Origin: Bradyrhizobium algeriense | GTDB taxonomy: Bacteria; Pseudomonadota; Alphaproteobacteria; Rhizobiales; Xanthobacteraceae | Direction: 5' to 3' | NCBI RefSeq assembly: GCF_003062295.1 | Contig: NZ_PYCN01000040.1 | Span: 1-45,986 of the forward strand | DNA length: 45,986 bases | Part shown: piece after piece, positions 35,707 through 43,078 of the stretch | Layout: the number at the start of each line of letters is the position of its first letter | Position numbering within the stretch: position 1 is the stretch's first letter | Made by a program: the position numbers and the translations under genes | Notes under the pieces: generated by a model | What the model was told of the DNA's origin: nothing | The model's database searches: none | What the model saw: the letters and a program-made list of their open reading frames with translations, nothing else

Positions 35707-37014
35707 ATGAAGCTCGACGTAAGGGAAATTGAGAGGAAGCCTGCGATTGACCTGTATCAACTGGTCTGCGAGCTGTTTCCAATCAACCGCAGTCAAACCG
35801 GCTCAGGAGTTCGCAAGACCCTGAGCATCATCGCCCGCCATATTGATCTCGAAATCAATGAAGTCCGAACGGGAACTTCTGTTTTCGACTGGCACGTTCC
35901 GATGGAATGGAATATTCGCCACGGGTCGATCTCCACGGTGGGCGGAAAATGCTTGGTCGACTTCGCCAGCAACAATCTTCATGTTCTTGGATATAGCAGG
36001 CCGGTGCAGGGCGTGTTCACGCGTGCCGAACTCGCGCGGCACATCCACACGCTGCCTGATCAGCCAGATCTTATTCCATACAGGACTGGCTATTACGCCG
36101 ACGATTGGGGCTTCTGCCTGCCTCATAATCTCTGGCAGACCATGAATGATGACGTCTATCATGTCGAGATTGACAGCGATATCTCGGCTGGTTCACTGAC
36201 GTTTGGTGAGTGTTTCGTTCCCGGCGAGACGCCGAACGAAGTTTTGCTCAGCACCCATGTCTGTCACCCCAGCCTCGCAAATGACAATCTTTCGGGAATC
36301 GCAGTCATGACCGCTCTGGCCATGCGGCAGGCGCGCCAAAAACGACGGCTAGGATATCGATTTCTTTTCCTTCCAGCGACGATCGGCGCCATCACCTGGC
36401 TCGCCCGCAACGAGCCGGTATTGGCTAACATCAAGTACGGCCTCGTGCTGACGTGTTTGGGTGATGGCGGGCAATTTCACTATAAGCAGAGCCGCAAGGG
36501 GGCGACGATCGATCGGGCCGTGGCACATGTCCTCAGGCATTCCAGCCTCCGCCATGAAATACTGCCGTTCGCCCCCTACGGATATGATGAGCGGCAGTTT
36601 TGTTCGCCTGCATTCGATCTGCCGGTAGGCTGCCTTATGCGCGGTGTACATGGTGCTTTCCCCGAATACCATACGTCGGCAGACAATCTGGATTTCGTGA
36701 AGCCGGAGGCCCTCGATCAATCTTACTCGGTAATAGAGACGGTCTTGGACTTACTTGATGCGGACTGCACGTATGAGCGCGTCGACGGTCGATGCGAGCC
36801 TCAGCTTGGAAGACGCGATCTCTATAGAACGATCGCTGGGCAACGCGAGGCGGGCGGCGCCACGCAGATGGACCTGTTATGGTTGCTCAACCTCGCGGAT
36901 GGCGACCATAGCCTGTTGGACATGGCGATGCGGGCCGACGTACCCTTTGCTCGGCTTGAGTCCGCCGCGCGGGTCGCACTGGACGCAGGGCTTGTCCACG
37001 CACGTTCCGAGTGA
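35707..37014 (+). CDS. DUF4910-type, M28-like aminopeptidase-fold protein
   Basis: From ATG 35707 (alternative 35701) the product has 435 residues starting MKLDVREIERKPAIDLYQLV. Metal-binding positions of a peptidase-like fold are visible: STHVCHPSLANDNLSG (His and Asp ligands), DGGQFHYKQS and EYHTSADNLDFV near the end. The last 60 residues look like a small winged-helix domain. Proteins of this type are often encoded within O-antigen or nucleotide-sugar clusters, but the true reaction is, to my knowledge, unknown. It is downstream of the C-methyltransferase on the same strand and was probably co-transcribed before the deletion scar. Intact. Confidence 0.8.
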   Translation: MKLDVREIERKPAIDLYQLVCELFPINRSQTGSGVRKTLSIIARHIDLEINEVRTGTSVFDWHVPMEWNIRHGSISTVGGKCLVDFASNNLHVLGYSRPVQGVFTRAELARHIHTLPDQPDLIPYRTGYYADDWGFCLPHNLWQTMNDDVYHVEIDSDISAGSLTFGECFVPGETPNEVLLSTHVCHPSLANDNLSGIAVMTALAMRQARQKRRLGYRFLFLPATIGAITWLARNEPVLANIKYGLVLTCLGDGGQFHYKQSRKGATIDRAVAHVLRHSSLRHEILPFAPYGYDERQFCSPAFDLPVGCLMRGVHGAFPEYHTSADNLDFVKPEALDQSYSVIETVLDLLDADCTYERVDGRCEPQLGRRDLYRTIAGQREAGGATQMDLLWLLNLADGDHSLLDMAMRADVPFARLESAARVALDAGLVHARSE

Positions 37015-37461
37015 TCGAAGCGGGTCGAATGATACACCATCACGCCGCGAGTTCATCTTGCCGGTGATCGGCTCGGTGGCGTTGTGAATAGGTGTCCGGG
37101 CCGCCGACGTAGCGCCGTCTCGGAGTTTTTCCGCCTGGATGGCGACGAAGACATTCTTTGTCGACTTGGCCGACGGCCTATGCTTTGCCTGTGCAGATTC
37201 TACGCAATACCTGATCGAGCATGCTCGAAACCCGATGTCGAAGCCTATCTGGGCCCGGCGGCCCCCTATGCAAGTCCTGTTCGAGCTGTCGCGATTGCGG
37301 AACCTGAACCCGGCGTTTTGCGAGGTTTCCTCTTATGATGATGCGCTTGGAAACGCGCGCCGCGTGGCGACACGCAAGCCGCAGCCCGCGATCATTATCG
37401 GCACGAGGCCCACAGGAACCACGCGTTCGTGGTAACCGAGCAAAGGGTGACGGCCCGGCGG
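37015..37461. other. Gap between convergent DUF4910 and SDR genes
   Basis: A plus-strand frame at 37139-37435 (MATKTFFVDLADGLCFACAD...) is open for 98 codons but matches no family I know and lacks a Shine-Dalgarno. It may be a piece of a lost sugar gene. No terminator hairpin with a T-run stands out. Confidence 0.3.
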
Positions 37462-38403
37462 TCATGCCGCGGGTCGGGATCGATACCATTCCACTGTACG
37501 GCGCAGGCCCGCGTACAGCGTTGTCGACGGGTTCCAGCCGATCAATTTGCGGGAAGTGGCAACATCGGCTTTCAGTACCCGCTCGAGCGGTCGATCGGGA
37601 ACTGCCCCGAACAGCGGTTCGGGCGCACCGGGAATCAATGCTCTTAGCTGCTGTACAATCTCCCGGATCGTGCACACCTCGCCCCATCCAAGATCTATCA
37701 CACGGCCCTCGGCGCCAGATGCGTGGGCGCACACTATAAGGCCATCGACCACGTCATCGACGTAGATCCAATCAACCGGCCGGACGCCGCTGCTCAGCTT
37801 GGCACGCTCGCCGCGCAAAAAGGTGGTGATAACGTAGGGGACTAGCTTCGTGAGGTCCGCCTGCGCCGGGCCGTAAACCATGGCGATCTTCGCGATGACG
37901 ACCTCGGTCTGATACAGCGCCTCGAACATCCGAGCATACGCCGACGTAGCCCCTTTTGCCGCGGCATAGGGCGAGGAAGGTATGTGATCGGGGTTATCCG
38001 GCTCTTCAACGGAGCCCGCGAACACGATCCGGCCGGCGCCGCTTTCAGCGGTGACCAGGAGCAGATTGAATGCGGTGAGGAAGTTGTTTTGCAGGATCGG
38101 CAGCACCATTTCGAAACTGCGCGAACCCGTCACCAGACCAGCGAGGTGATAGGTCGTGTCAGGCCGGACAGTCCGGATCAGTTCTCGCGTTGCCTGCAGA
38201 TCGACCAGATTGACGTTCCACCAACAGATAGCGGTGGCGCGTCGGGCATTGCTGACATCTCCGCCAATCGATTTCCACCAGGCTGGTACGTCGGCCGGTG
38301 GCTGGCGCGAGACCGCGTGTAATTCGACGCCCAAGCCCGTGAGCCTCTTGCAAAGCTGGGATCCAATGAAGCCTCGTGCGCCAGTCACCAATACCTTTTC
38401 CAT
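37462..38403 (-). CDS. NAD-dependent sugar epimerase/dehydratase (extended SDR)
   Basis: The product has 313 residues from ATG 38403. The Rossmann motif VLVTGARGFIGSQL, the HLAGLVTGSR stretch, the catalytic SPYAAAKG (Tyr and Lys) and VYGPAQADLTK are clear. It belongs to the extended SDR class acting on nucleotide sugars. Its position last in an rfbF-rfbG operon suggests it reduces or epimerises the CDP-4-keto-6-deoxy sugar, possibly after C-methylation. Exact substrate is not evident from the sequence. It is 35 bases downstream of the rfbG remnant. Intact. Confidence 0.85.
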   Translation of the reverse strand: MEKVLVTGARGFIGSQLCKRLTGLGVELHAVSRQPPADVPAWWKSIGGDVSNARRATAICWWNVNLVDLQATRELIRTVRPDTTYHLAGLVTGSRSFEMVLPILQNNFLTAFNLLLVTAESGAGRIVFAGSVEEPDNPDHIPSSPYAAAKGATSAYARMFEALYQTEVVIAKIAMVYGPAQADLTKLVPYVITTFLRGERAKLSSGVRPVDWIYVDDVVDGLIVCAHASGAEGRVIDLGWGEVCTIREIVQQLRALIPGAPEPLFGAVPDRPLERVLKADVATSRKLIGWNPSTTLYAGLRRTVEWYRSRPAA

Positions 38404-38438
38404 AGCCGCATCCTAATGGCAGAAATTGCTATGGCGCA

Positions 38439-39194
38439 TCAGGTCGGACGATGAACACGGCGAATTGCCGTAGACACCCCGGCGGCCGATCGCCACAAGT
38501 CAAAGAGCTCGGCACGAAGCTCGGACGGATCCTGGAGATCGGCCTCGATCTGCATCACGGCGTCGCCACGGGCATGCTTATCGTCGACGAGAACCGATCG
38601 CTGAGCCCCGACATTCTTGCTAAGGCGGATGGCGCTTACGCAGGACTCCATGCCCGCGAATTCTGTCCAAGTCAGACCACTTGAACCGTCAGCGCTGAAC
38701 ACGGACTCAATTGTGCCGAGCCCCGCCTTCGTTTCGCTCAGACGGCAAATCCGACCGTTCTCTCGATCGCACCGGATCCATTCACGGTTCTCGTAGCACT
38801 TGTCGGAGGTGACGGTGAGTACCGCGCGGACCGAATCCATCTGCCGACCGGCCTGCAACAGATGCGCCGTTCCCATGACATTTGCGCGATAGGTCTCGGA
38901 TGGATTGGCATGGGAATAGGGTAGCAATGGTTGTGCCGCGATGTGGGTAACGATATCGGGCGCAGCGCTACGAAGCGTGCCGACCAAATGATTGCAGTTG
39001 GTCACGTCGCCCAGAATCGGCCCCATGCCGGCCAGGCGAGCGATTTCAAAAAGGCTGGGCGTCGCGGATGGCGGCGTCAGCGCGTACCCGGTCACCGTGA
39101 CGTCGAGACGTTGCAGCCAAAGCGCGAGCCTTGAGCCTTTGAAATCCGCGTACCCTATGAGAAAGATGCGCATGCTCGCCTGGAAGCTGCTCAT
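38439..39194 (-). pseudogene. rfbG: CDP-glucose 4,6-dehydratase (RfbG) remnant
   Basis: It starts at ATG 39194, overlapping the rfbF stop (ATGA). The first 145 residues look right: IFLIGYADFKGSRLALWLQR (the normal TGHTGFKGSWL loop is changed to GYADFKGSRL), HIAAQPLLPYSHANPSETY and VTSDKCYENREWIRCD. After that the sequence no longer resembles the family: the YxxxK catalytic pair is absent and the protein ends at about 250 instead of about 360 residues. The second half may come from another gene. Probably not a working dehydratase, so the CDP-deoxysugar route is interrupted unless complemented. Confidence 0.75.
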
Positions 39195-39970
39195 TTTTCC
39201 CACACCTTCCACGGAGCGTTGCCCTCAATCCAGAGCGCTTCGAGGAACGTCTTGTCACGCAGAGTATCCATGGGCTGCCAGAAGCCGTGGTGCTGGTAAG
39301 CCGAAAGCTGTTGCTGCTCGGCCAAGGTCGTGAGCGGCTCGTGCTCCCAAACAGTGGAGTCATCCACCAGCAGGTCAAATACTTTCGGGGAGAGCACGAA
39401 GAAGCCACCATTGATCATTTCCCCATCACCCCAAGGTTTTTCCTTGAAGCTGGCGACACGGTGATCACTACAAATTTTGAAGGCGCCGAAACGGCTAGGC
39501 GGATAGGTCGCGGTTAGAGTGGCGAGCGTACCCTGGCGACGGTGGAAGGCGATCGATGCGGATATGTCGATGTCTCCCACACCATCGCCATAGGTCAAGC
39601 AGAAGGCGTCCTCATCCGTCAGGTAATTAGCAACTCGCTTGAGCCGACCACCCGTCATGGTCTTCTCGCCGGTATCGACGAGCGTCACCTTCCAAGGTTC
39701 GGCATGATGCTGGTGGACTTCCATACGGTTTTTCGTCATGTCGACGGTGACATCCGACACGTGCAGGAAGTAGTTGGCGATGTATTCCTTGATCAGATAA
39801 CCCTTATAGCCACAGCAGATCACGAAATCGTTGATGCCATAGTGCGAGTAGATTTTGAGGATGTGCCACAGAATCGGCTTGCCGCCGATCTCGATCATGG
39901 GCTTGGGCCGAAGGTGGGTTTCCTCGGAGATTCGGGATCCGAGGCCGCCCGCGAGGATCACAGCTTTCAC
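39191..39970 (-). CDS. rfbF: Glucose-1-phosphate cytidylyltransferase (RfbF)
   Basis: GTG 39970 is preferred: it gives the usual start MKAVILAGGLGSRISEETHL, has GGAG seven bases before it, and shares bases with the TAG stop of the upstream ORF (TAGTG). The alternative ATG 39982 adds four residues. It makes CDP-glucose from CTP and glucose-1-phosphate. The nucleotide loop, RPKPMIEIGGKPILWHIL, the catalytic LTYGDGVGD and the GGFFVL...DSTVWE segment are intact over 259 residues, normal length. It heads the rfbF-rfbG-SDR operon and is translationally coupled to rfbG. Confidence 0.95.
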   Translation of the reverse strand: MKAVILAGGLGSRISEETHLRPKPMIEIGGKPILWHILKIYSHYGINDFVICCGYKGYLIKEYIANYFLHVSDVTVDMTKNRMEVHQHHAEPWKVTLVDTGEKTMTGGRLKRVANYLTDEDAFCLTYGDGVGDIDISASIAFHRRQGTLATLTATYPPSRFGAFKICSDHRVASFKEKPWGDGEMINGGFFVLSPKVFDLLVDDSTVWEHEPLTTLAEQQQLSAYQHHGFWQPMDTLRDKTFLEALWIEGNAPWKVWEK

Positions 39971-40233
39971 TACTGGCTCCACTTCCGGCCATCCGGCCGT
40001 TGTCGCCCGAGTTCACGGCAGGATTGCTCCGCCAGCGCGACGGGGCGTACGGGCTTGAACAGAAACTGCCGAGCATGTGGAGACCTCCCGTCGAGGACGG
40101 GGAGATCGAACGTAGCGGCGGCGACGTAGTTCGCCTGCCCAGCTCCAAAGGAAGCCATGACATCGTTGTCCAACTCGTTGATGAGGTCTCGAAACGGAAG
40201 AAGGCCAGCATCGGGGGCTGAGGTGTCGTTCAT
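39970..40233 (-). CDS. Small ORF coupled to rfbF, 87 residues, unknown function
   Basis: ATG 40233 is preceded by AGGAG with good spacing and the stop TAG (39972-39970) overlaps the rfbF GTG, so the ORF appears to be translated and to feed ribosomes into rfbF. The product begins MNDTSAPDAGLLPFRDLINE and contains DLPVLDGRSPHARQ; I do not recognise it. It could be a shortened sugar-transferase or oxidoreductase, or a leader whose only job is coupling. Confidence 0.45.
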   Translation of the reverse strand: MNDTSAPDAGLLPFRDLINELDNDVMASFGAGQANYVAAATFDLPVLDGRSPHARQFLFKPVRPVALAEQSCRELGRQRPDGRKWSQ

Positions 40234-41368
40234 GTATGGCTCCTGCCTGTTTCCTTCATTCCAATTCGCAGGCCCGGGGATAAATGCGCTGCGCAGGCCG
40301 AAAACGCGTCCAGTCGGTAGCTGCCCTCCTGTACGATGCAGATCGGCTTGCCGATCGCGGCCAATGCTAAGCCGATTTCTCGGTAGACGTCTGGCGGAAG
40401 CGTCCAGCCGCCATGCGGATCACCGATTGCTCAAAGCTTGTCTCGCTTGCTGCCATCTTCATTCCCTGCTGCGAACGGTCTAATCCATTCTACGAGAGGA
40501 CTAAGGTGCGCCTAAATACGGCGGCGTGACAGAATACTGACGTGGATGCTCTGCTTCCGTTGAATCTTCTTTGGCCAAGCTCTGCCTCATTCGGGCGGCT
40601 TACGAGTTGATCTGCCTGAGACCTGCCACGATTGAGTCCACGATGTGCTCGCCTACGTCGGCGAATTGGAATCATGAGGTGCTCAGCCCAGAGGGCGGAC
40701 GATTGACAGGCCAATGCGCGAGGCCTTTGGGCCTGCGGCTGCGATCACACTGAACAGTCCATCATGCTATCTCCAAGAGAAATTATACTGGATCGAGCCT
40801 GCGCACGCGGCATTTCTGCGACCGGCGAATCGGCGCATTAAGTTCGTTTGCGAGAGCGGACCCTTGGTTGATGTTATATGCCGAAGTCTTTGCATGTGAT
40901 GCTCGCGCCACGTGGTGTTCGATCGGCCCAACGTTCACCAATAATTGCCGTGTCTTTCATTTGGATCAATCACTAGCGTTGGTAGTTGACGGCAGCGACG
41001 CATTAATCGCGTCGGCTGATGGCCGACATGCGCACTGTGCCGACCTGACGCTGTGAAGAGGACCAGAGGTCATCATGCCATGCGAGCCCGACGGGAGCGG
41101 GTGGTTCTCCAGGCGTGCCGTGATGCTCTACGACCGACGGGCCTTGCTGGCGGACCCGAGATGTGGTCTGCGACCCGGCCTGTTCCCCGCAATAACGTGC
41201 CGGCGATCTTCTTCCCCGCGGCTGCGCCGCTCCTCGCGCAGCAACAAGATCGCCGCACGCCGTCCTCCGCATGCGCGGCAGCCTGACGGTGCGGGTCGGC
41301 CGTCCCGGGGCTCAAGATCGCCACAAGCCCGCGATGGTCGCAGGCTTTCACAGCACAGGAGATCCACC
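40234..41368. other. Long gap upstream of rfbF and DUF736, no confident gene
   Basis: This 1.1-kb region should contain the rfbF operon promoter on the minus strand. Plus-strand ORFs of 60-110 codons look random. Bases 40905-41010 form the right copy of a diverged repeat. The last 300 bases have a high GC content and may be the DUF736 leader. No RNA gene seen. Confidence 0.35.
40905..41010. repeat. Diverged direct repeat, right copy
   Basis: Matches 33225-33330 in order and orientation; the best-conserved core is TTGGTAGTTGAC with GGATCAAT some 20 bases before it. One frame reads FHLDQSLALVVDGSDA, similar to the left copy, so both may be pieces of one ancestral coding sequence. Confidence 0.4.
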
Positions 41369-41671
41369 ATGTCCCAGATCGGTTCGTTCACCCGCAGCAA
41401 CGATGGCACCTACACCGGCATCATCAAGACGCTTGCGATCAACGCCAAGGCGCGCCTCGTCCCCAGCGAGCCCGCCTCCACCAGCGACAAGGCGCCAGAC
41501 CTGCGCGTGATCGTCTCCGGGGTCGAGATCGGCGCCGCCTGGCGCCGGACCTCGAAGGACAACCGCACCTACTACTCGGTTAACCTCGACGATCCGTCCC
41601 TCACCGCGCCCGTCTACGCCAACCTCTTCGAAGGCGACGATGGCGAGTTTGCGCTGATCTGGTCGCGCTGA
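41369..41671 (+). CDS. DUF736 family protein
   Basis: The product has 100 residues from ATG 41369 after AGGAGA. The sequence MSQIGSFTRSNDGTYTGIIK, then LAINAKARLVP, GVEIGAAWRRTSKDNRTYYS, VNLDDPSLTAPVYANLF and ending FALIWSR is a full-length, intact DUF736 protein. The family is small, cytoplasmic and found on rhizobial plasmids and integrative elements, with no established function. It points to plasmid- or ICE-derived DNA here. A strong GC hairpin follows the stop. Confidence 0.9.
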   Translation: MSQIGSFTRSNDGTYTGIIKTLAINAKARLVPSEPASTSDKAPDLRVIVSGVEIGAAWRRTSKDNRTYYSVNLDDPSLTAPVYANLFEGDDGEFALIWSR

Positions 41672-41677
41672 CCGACA

Positions 41678-41710
41678 CCGCGGTGCCTCGCAACAGGCGA
41701 GGCACCGCGG
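41678..41710. terminator. Perfect 14-bp hairpin after the DUF736 gene
   Basis: CCGCGGTGCCTCGC and its exact inverse GCGAGGCACCGCGG flank a five-base loop (AACAG). It starts seven bases after the DUF736 stop. There is no T-run, so it may be a Rho-assisted or bidirectional terminator serving the convergent truncated DUF736 gene as well. Confidence 0.6.
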
Positions 41711-41767
41711 ACCGCAGCCCGTTATTATGCGGAGCGGCACAGCGACAAAAGACCTGGAAAACCGGGA

Positions 41768-41953
41768 CTAACAGCCAACGACTTCGCATAATCCCACGCT
41801 ACGCATAATCGGCATTAGCCCCCAAGATGCGGAAGTGCGGCCCTTCAGAGGGTTCTCGACGCGGACCAGCTTGGCCTTGGCATTGAGAGCGAGGTGCGAA
41901 TCGAGCCGGAAAAAGCCATTGCCGTTCAAGGTGAAGGTGCCGATGGTCGCCAT
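41768..41953 (-). pseudogene. Second DUF736 gene, truncated
   Basis: From ATG 41953 (minus) the frame reads MATIGTFTLNGNGFFRLDSH, then LALNAKAKLVRVENPLKG, the first half of a DUF736 protein diverged from the one at 41369. It then changes to unrelated residues and stops at 61 codons instead of about 100. The two genes converge. Related sequences on plasmids often come as several copies. Confidence 0.7.
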
Positions 41954-42102
41954 TATCGTGTCCTTGTTTTCACTTTCCCGGGCCGCGCCCATCGGGGCCT
42001 CGATGGCTGGCGACAGACCGGAGGCGGTCGACTCGCACCTGAGGGGGCCGGCCGCTGTAGAGGGCGTCCAGGGTGCGACTTTCTTGTCCTGCGTGAGGAA
42101 TT

Positions 42103-42150
42103 GATACGCGGCGTGGATGCTTACCATCCAAAAAATCAATTTTACCAATG
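42103..42150 (+). promoter_or_regulatory. nod box (NodD-binding promoter element)
   Basis: The sequence GATACGCGGCGTGGATG (42103-42119), then ATCCAAAAAATCAATTTTAC (42126-42145) ending CCAATG, follows the classic nod box ATC-CA-N6-GATG-N6-ATC-N-AAACAATCRATTTTACCAATC closely; the conserved 3' block ATCAATTTTACCAAT is nearly perfect and the 5' half is weaker. NodD proteins bind it and activate transcription to the right in response to flavonoids. The genes placed there are nodF- and nodE-like remnants, so the promoter may now drive only debris and possibly dctA further on. Confidence 0.8.
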
Positions 42151-42262
42151 TTGCGGAATGTTGCATTGGCAACAGCACCTGACGCCCACCGATCACGTCA
42201 CTGCTTCTATCGGCGACGCGGCTCGGCTGAGGAACGGCGTCGCGTTCGCGTCGAGGCGCCTG

Positions 42263-42523
42263 ATGGAAGCCACAGGATGGCAGATCAAACTCGCGAAGGA
42301 ACATCGCCAAAACCAAGGAATACCCGCGGGCGGCGGCGAGACAACGATCGCCACGGAACTTACCTTGCGTGGCATCCAGTCGCCGGAGTTGACGGACCTC
42401 ATCTACGACCTGGAACAGTCCAACGGCGTGCAGATCGAGATGAACACGGATGATGCCTGGTCGAACCTCAAGCATATCGGCGACACGGTTGAAGCTGTCC
42501 ACGGCTTGCTCGCTAAGGCCTGA
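42263..42523 (+). pseudogene. nodF: NodF-like acyl carrier protein remnant
   Basis: The last 60 residues of the frame ending TGA 42521-42523, TTIATELTLRGIQSPELTDL then IYDLEQSNGVQIEMNTDDAW and SNLKHIGDTVEAVHGLL, match NodF, the ACP that carries special fatty acids for Nod factors; the phosphopantetheine Ser is kept in GIQS where GIDS is usual. The N-terminus is disturbed: the likely original start MADQT (ATG 42277) is in another frame and the in-frame ATG 42263 gives a foreign start. It directly precedes nodE with no gap, as in nodFE operons, and follows a nod box by about 110 bases. Confidence 0.75.
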
Positions 42524-42832
42524 ATGGAGAGGAGCGTCGTCATTACCGGAATGGGCGGGCTGTGCGGCCTAGACACCTGCGCCGCCTCCATCTGGAAAGA
42601 GATGCGCGAAGGCCGCACCGCCATCGGCCCGATCGTCGATTCCGAGCTTTACGAGCTGAAGGTCAGGATCGGCGCCGACCTCAAAGCGCTATCGGAGCAT
42701 GACATCGACTGCAAGCAGCTCGTCGATCTCGACGCCACGTCCAATGTGCTGCGCCAGCGCAAGGTGCGCGTGGCGCTGAACAACGCCTCTGCCTTCGGCG
42801 GCACGAACGGTTCTGGCGTTCGGCCAAGGTAG
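42524..42832 (+). pseudogene. nodE: NodE-like beta-ketoacyl synthase, large internal deletion
   Basis: ATG 42524 starts right after the nodF stop. Residues 1-68 (RSVVITGMGGLCGL, SIWKEMREGRTAIGPIVDSE, then HDIDCKQLVDLD) are a good NodE N-terminus. The frame then jumps to VALNNASAFGGTN, which is the C-terminal ketosynthase motif, and ends out of frame at 102 residues instead of about 400. The active-site Cys and His region is gone. Nod-factor fatty-acid synthesis by this locus is therefore dead. Confidence 0.8.
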
Positions 42833-42958
42833 TCAGGAGAGTGTCGGTTCACCGTCTGGCGGGTTGACGGTCGCATGGCTTCGCGCGTGGTGCGCGTCTT
42901 GCTTATCGAGAGAAAACACACGTAACAGCCAGCCTGCCTTTGGAATCACGCTGCAGGC

Positions 42959-42974
42959 TGTCGGGTTTCCGACA
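42959..42974. promoter_or_regulatory. Near-palindrome upstream of dctA (candidate operator)
   Basis: TGTCGGGTTTCCGACA, a 7-bp inverted repeat with one mismatch, lies 105 bases before the dctA ATG. Its perfect version sits at 11747-11762 upstream of the truncated dctA. A conserved TCGTC follows both. It is a candidate binding site for a dctA or modA regulator; I could not see a clear sigma-54 promoter with correct spacing next to it. Confidence 0.45.
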
Positions 42975-43078
42975 TGGTCGTCTTCTATCGGACACGGCTG
43001 GCATGAAAAGCTCGTCTGATGCCGTCGCCTCTCAACGCGCGACGGCTCGGTGTTCGAGTTCGTATGGGAAGGAGCGTC

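Noticed and set aside
37139..37435. A 98-codon plus-strand ORF after the DUF4910 gene
   Set aside because: No recognisable motif or ribosome site; could be chance.
40926..40955. A second nod-box-like ACCAAT near 40936
   Set aside because: Only the ACCAAT core fits; the upstream ATC and GATG blocks are missing.
42975..43010. A possible sigma-54 promoter (CTGGCATGAAAAGCTC) before dctA
   Set aside because: The GG to GC spacing is two bases short of the required distance.
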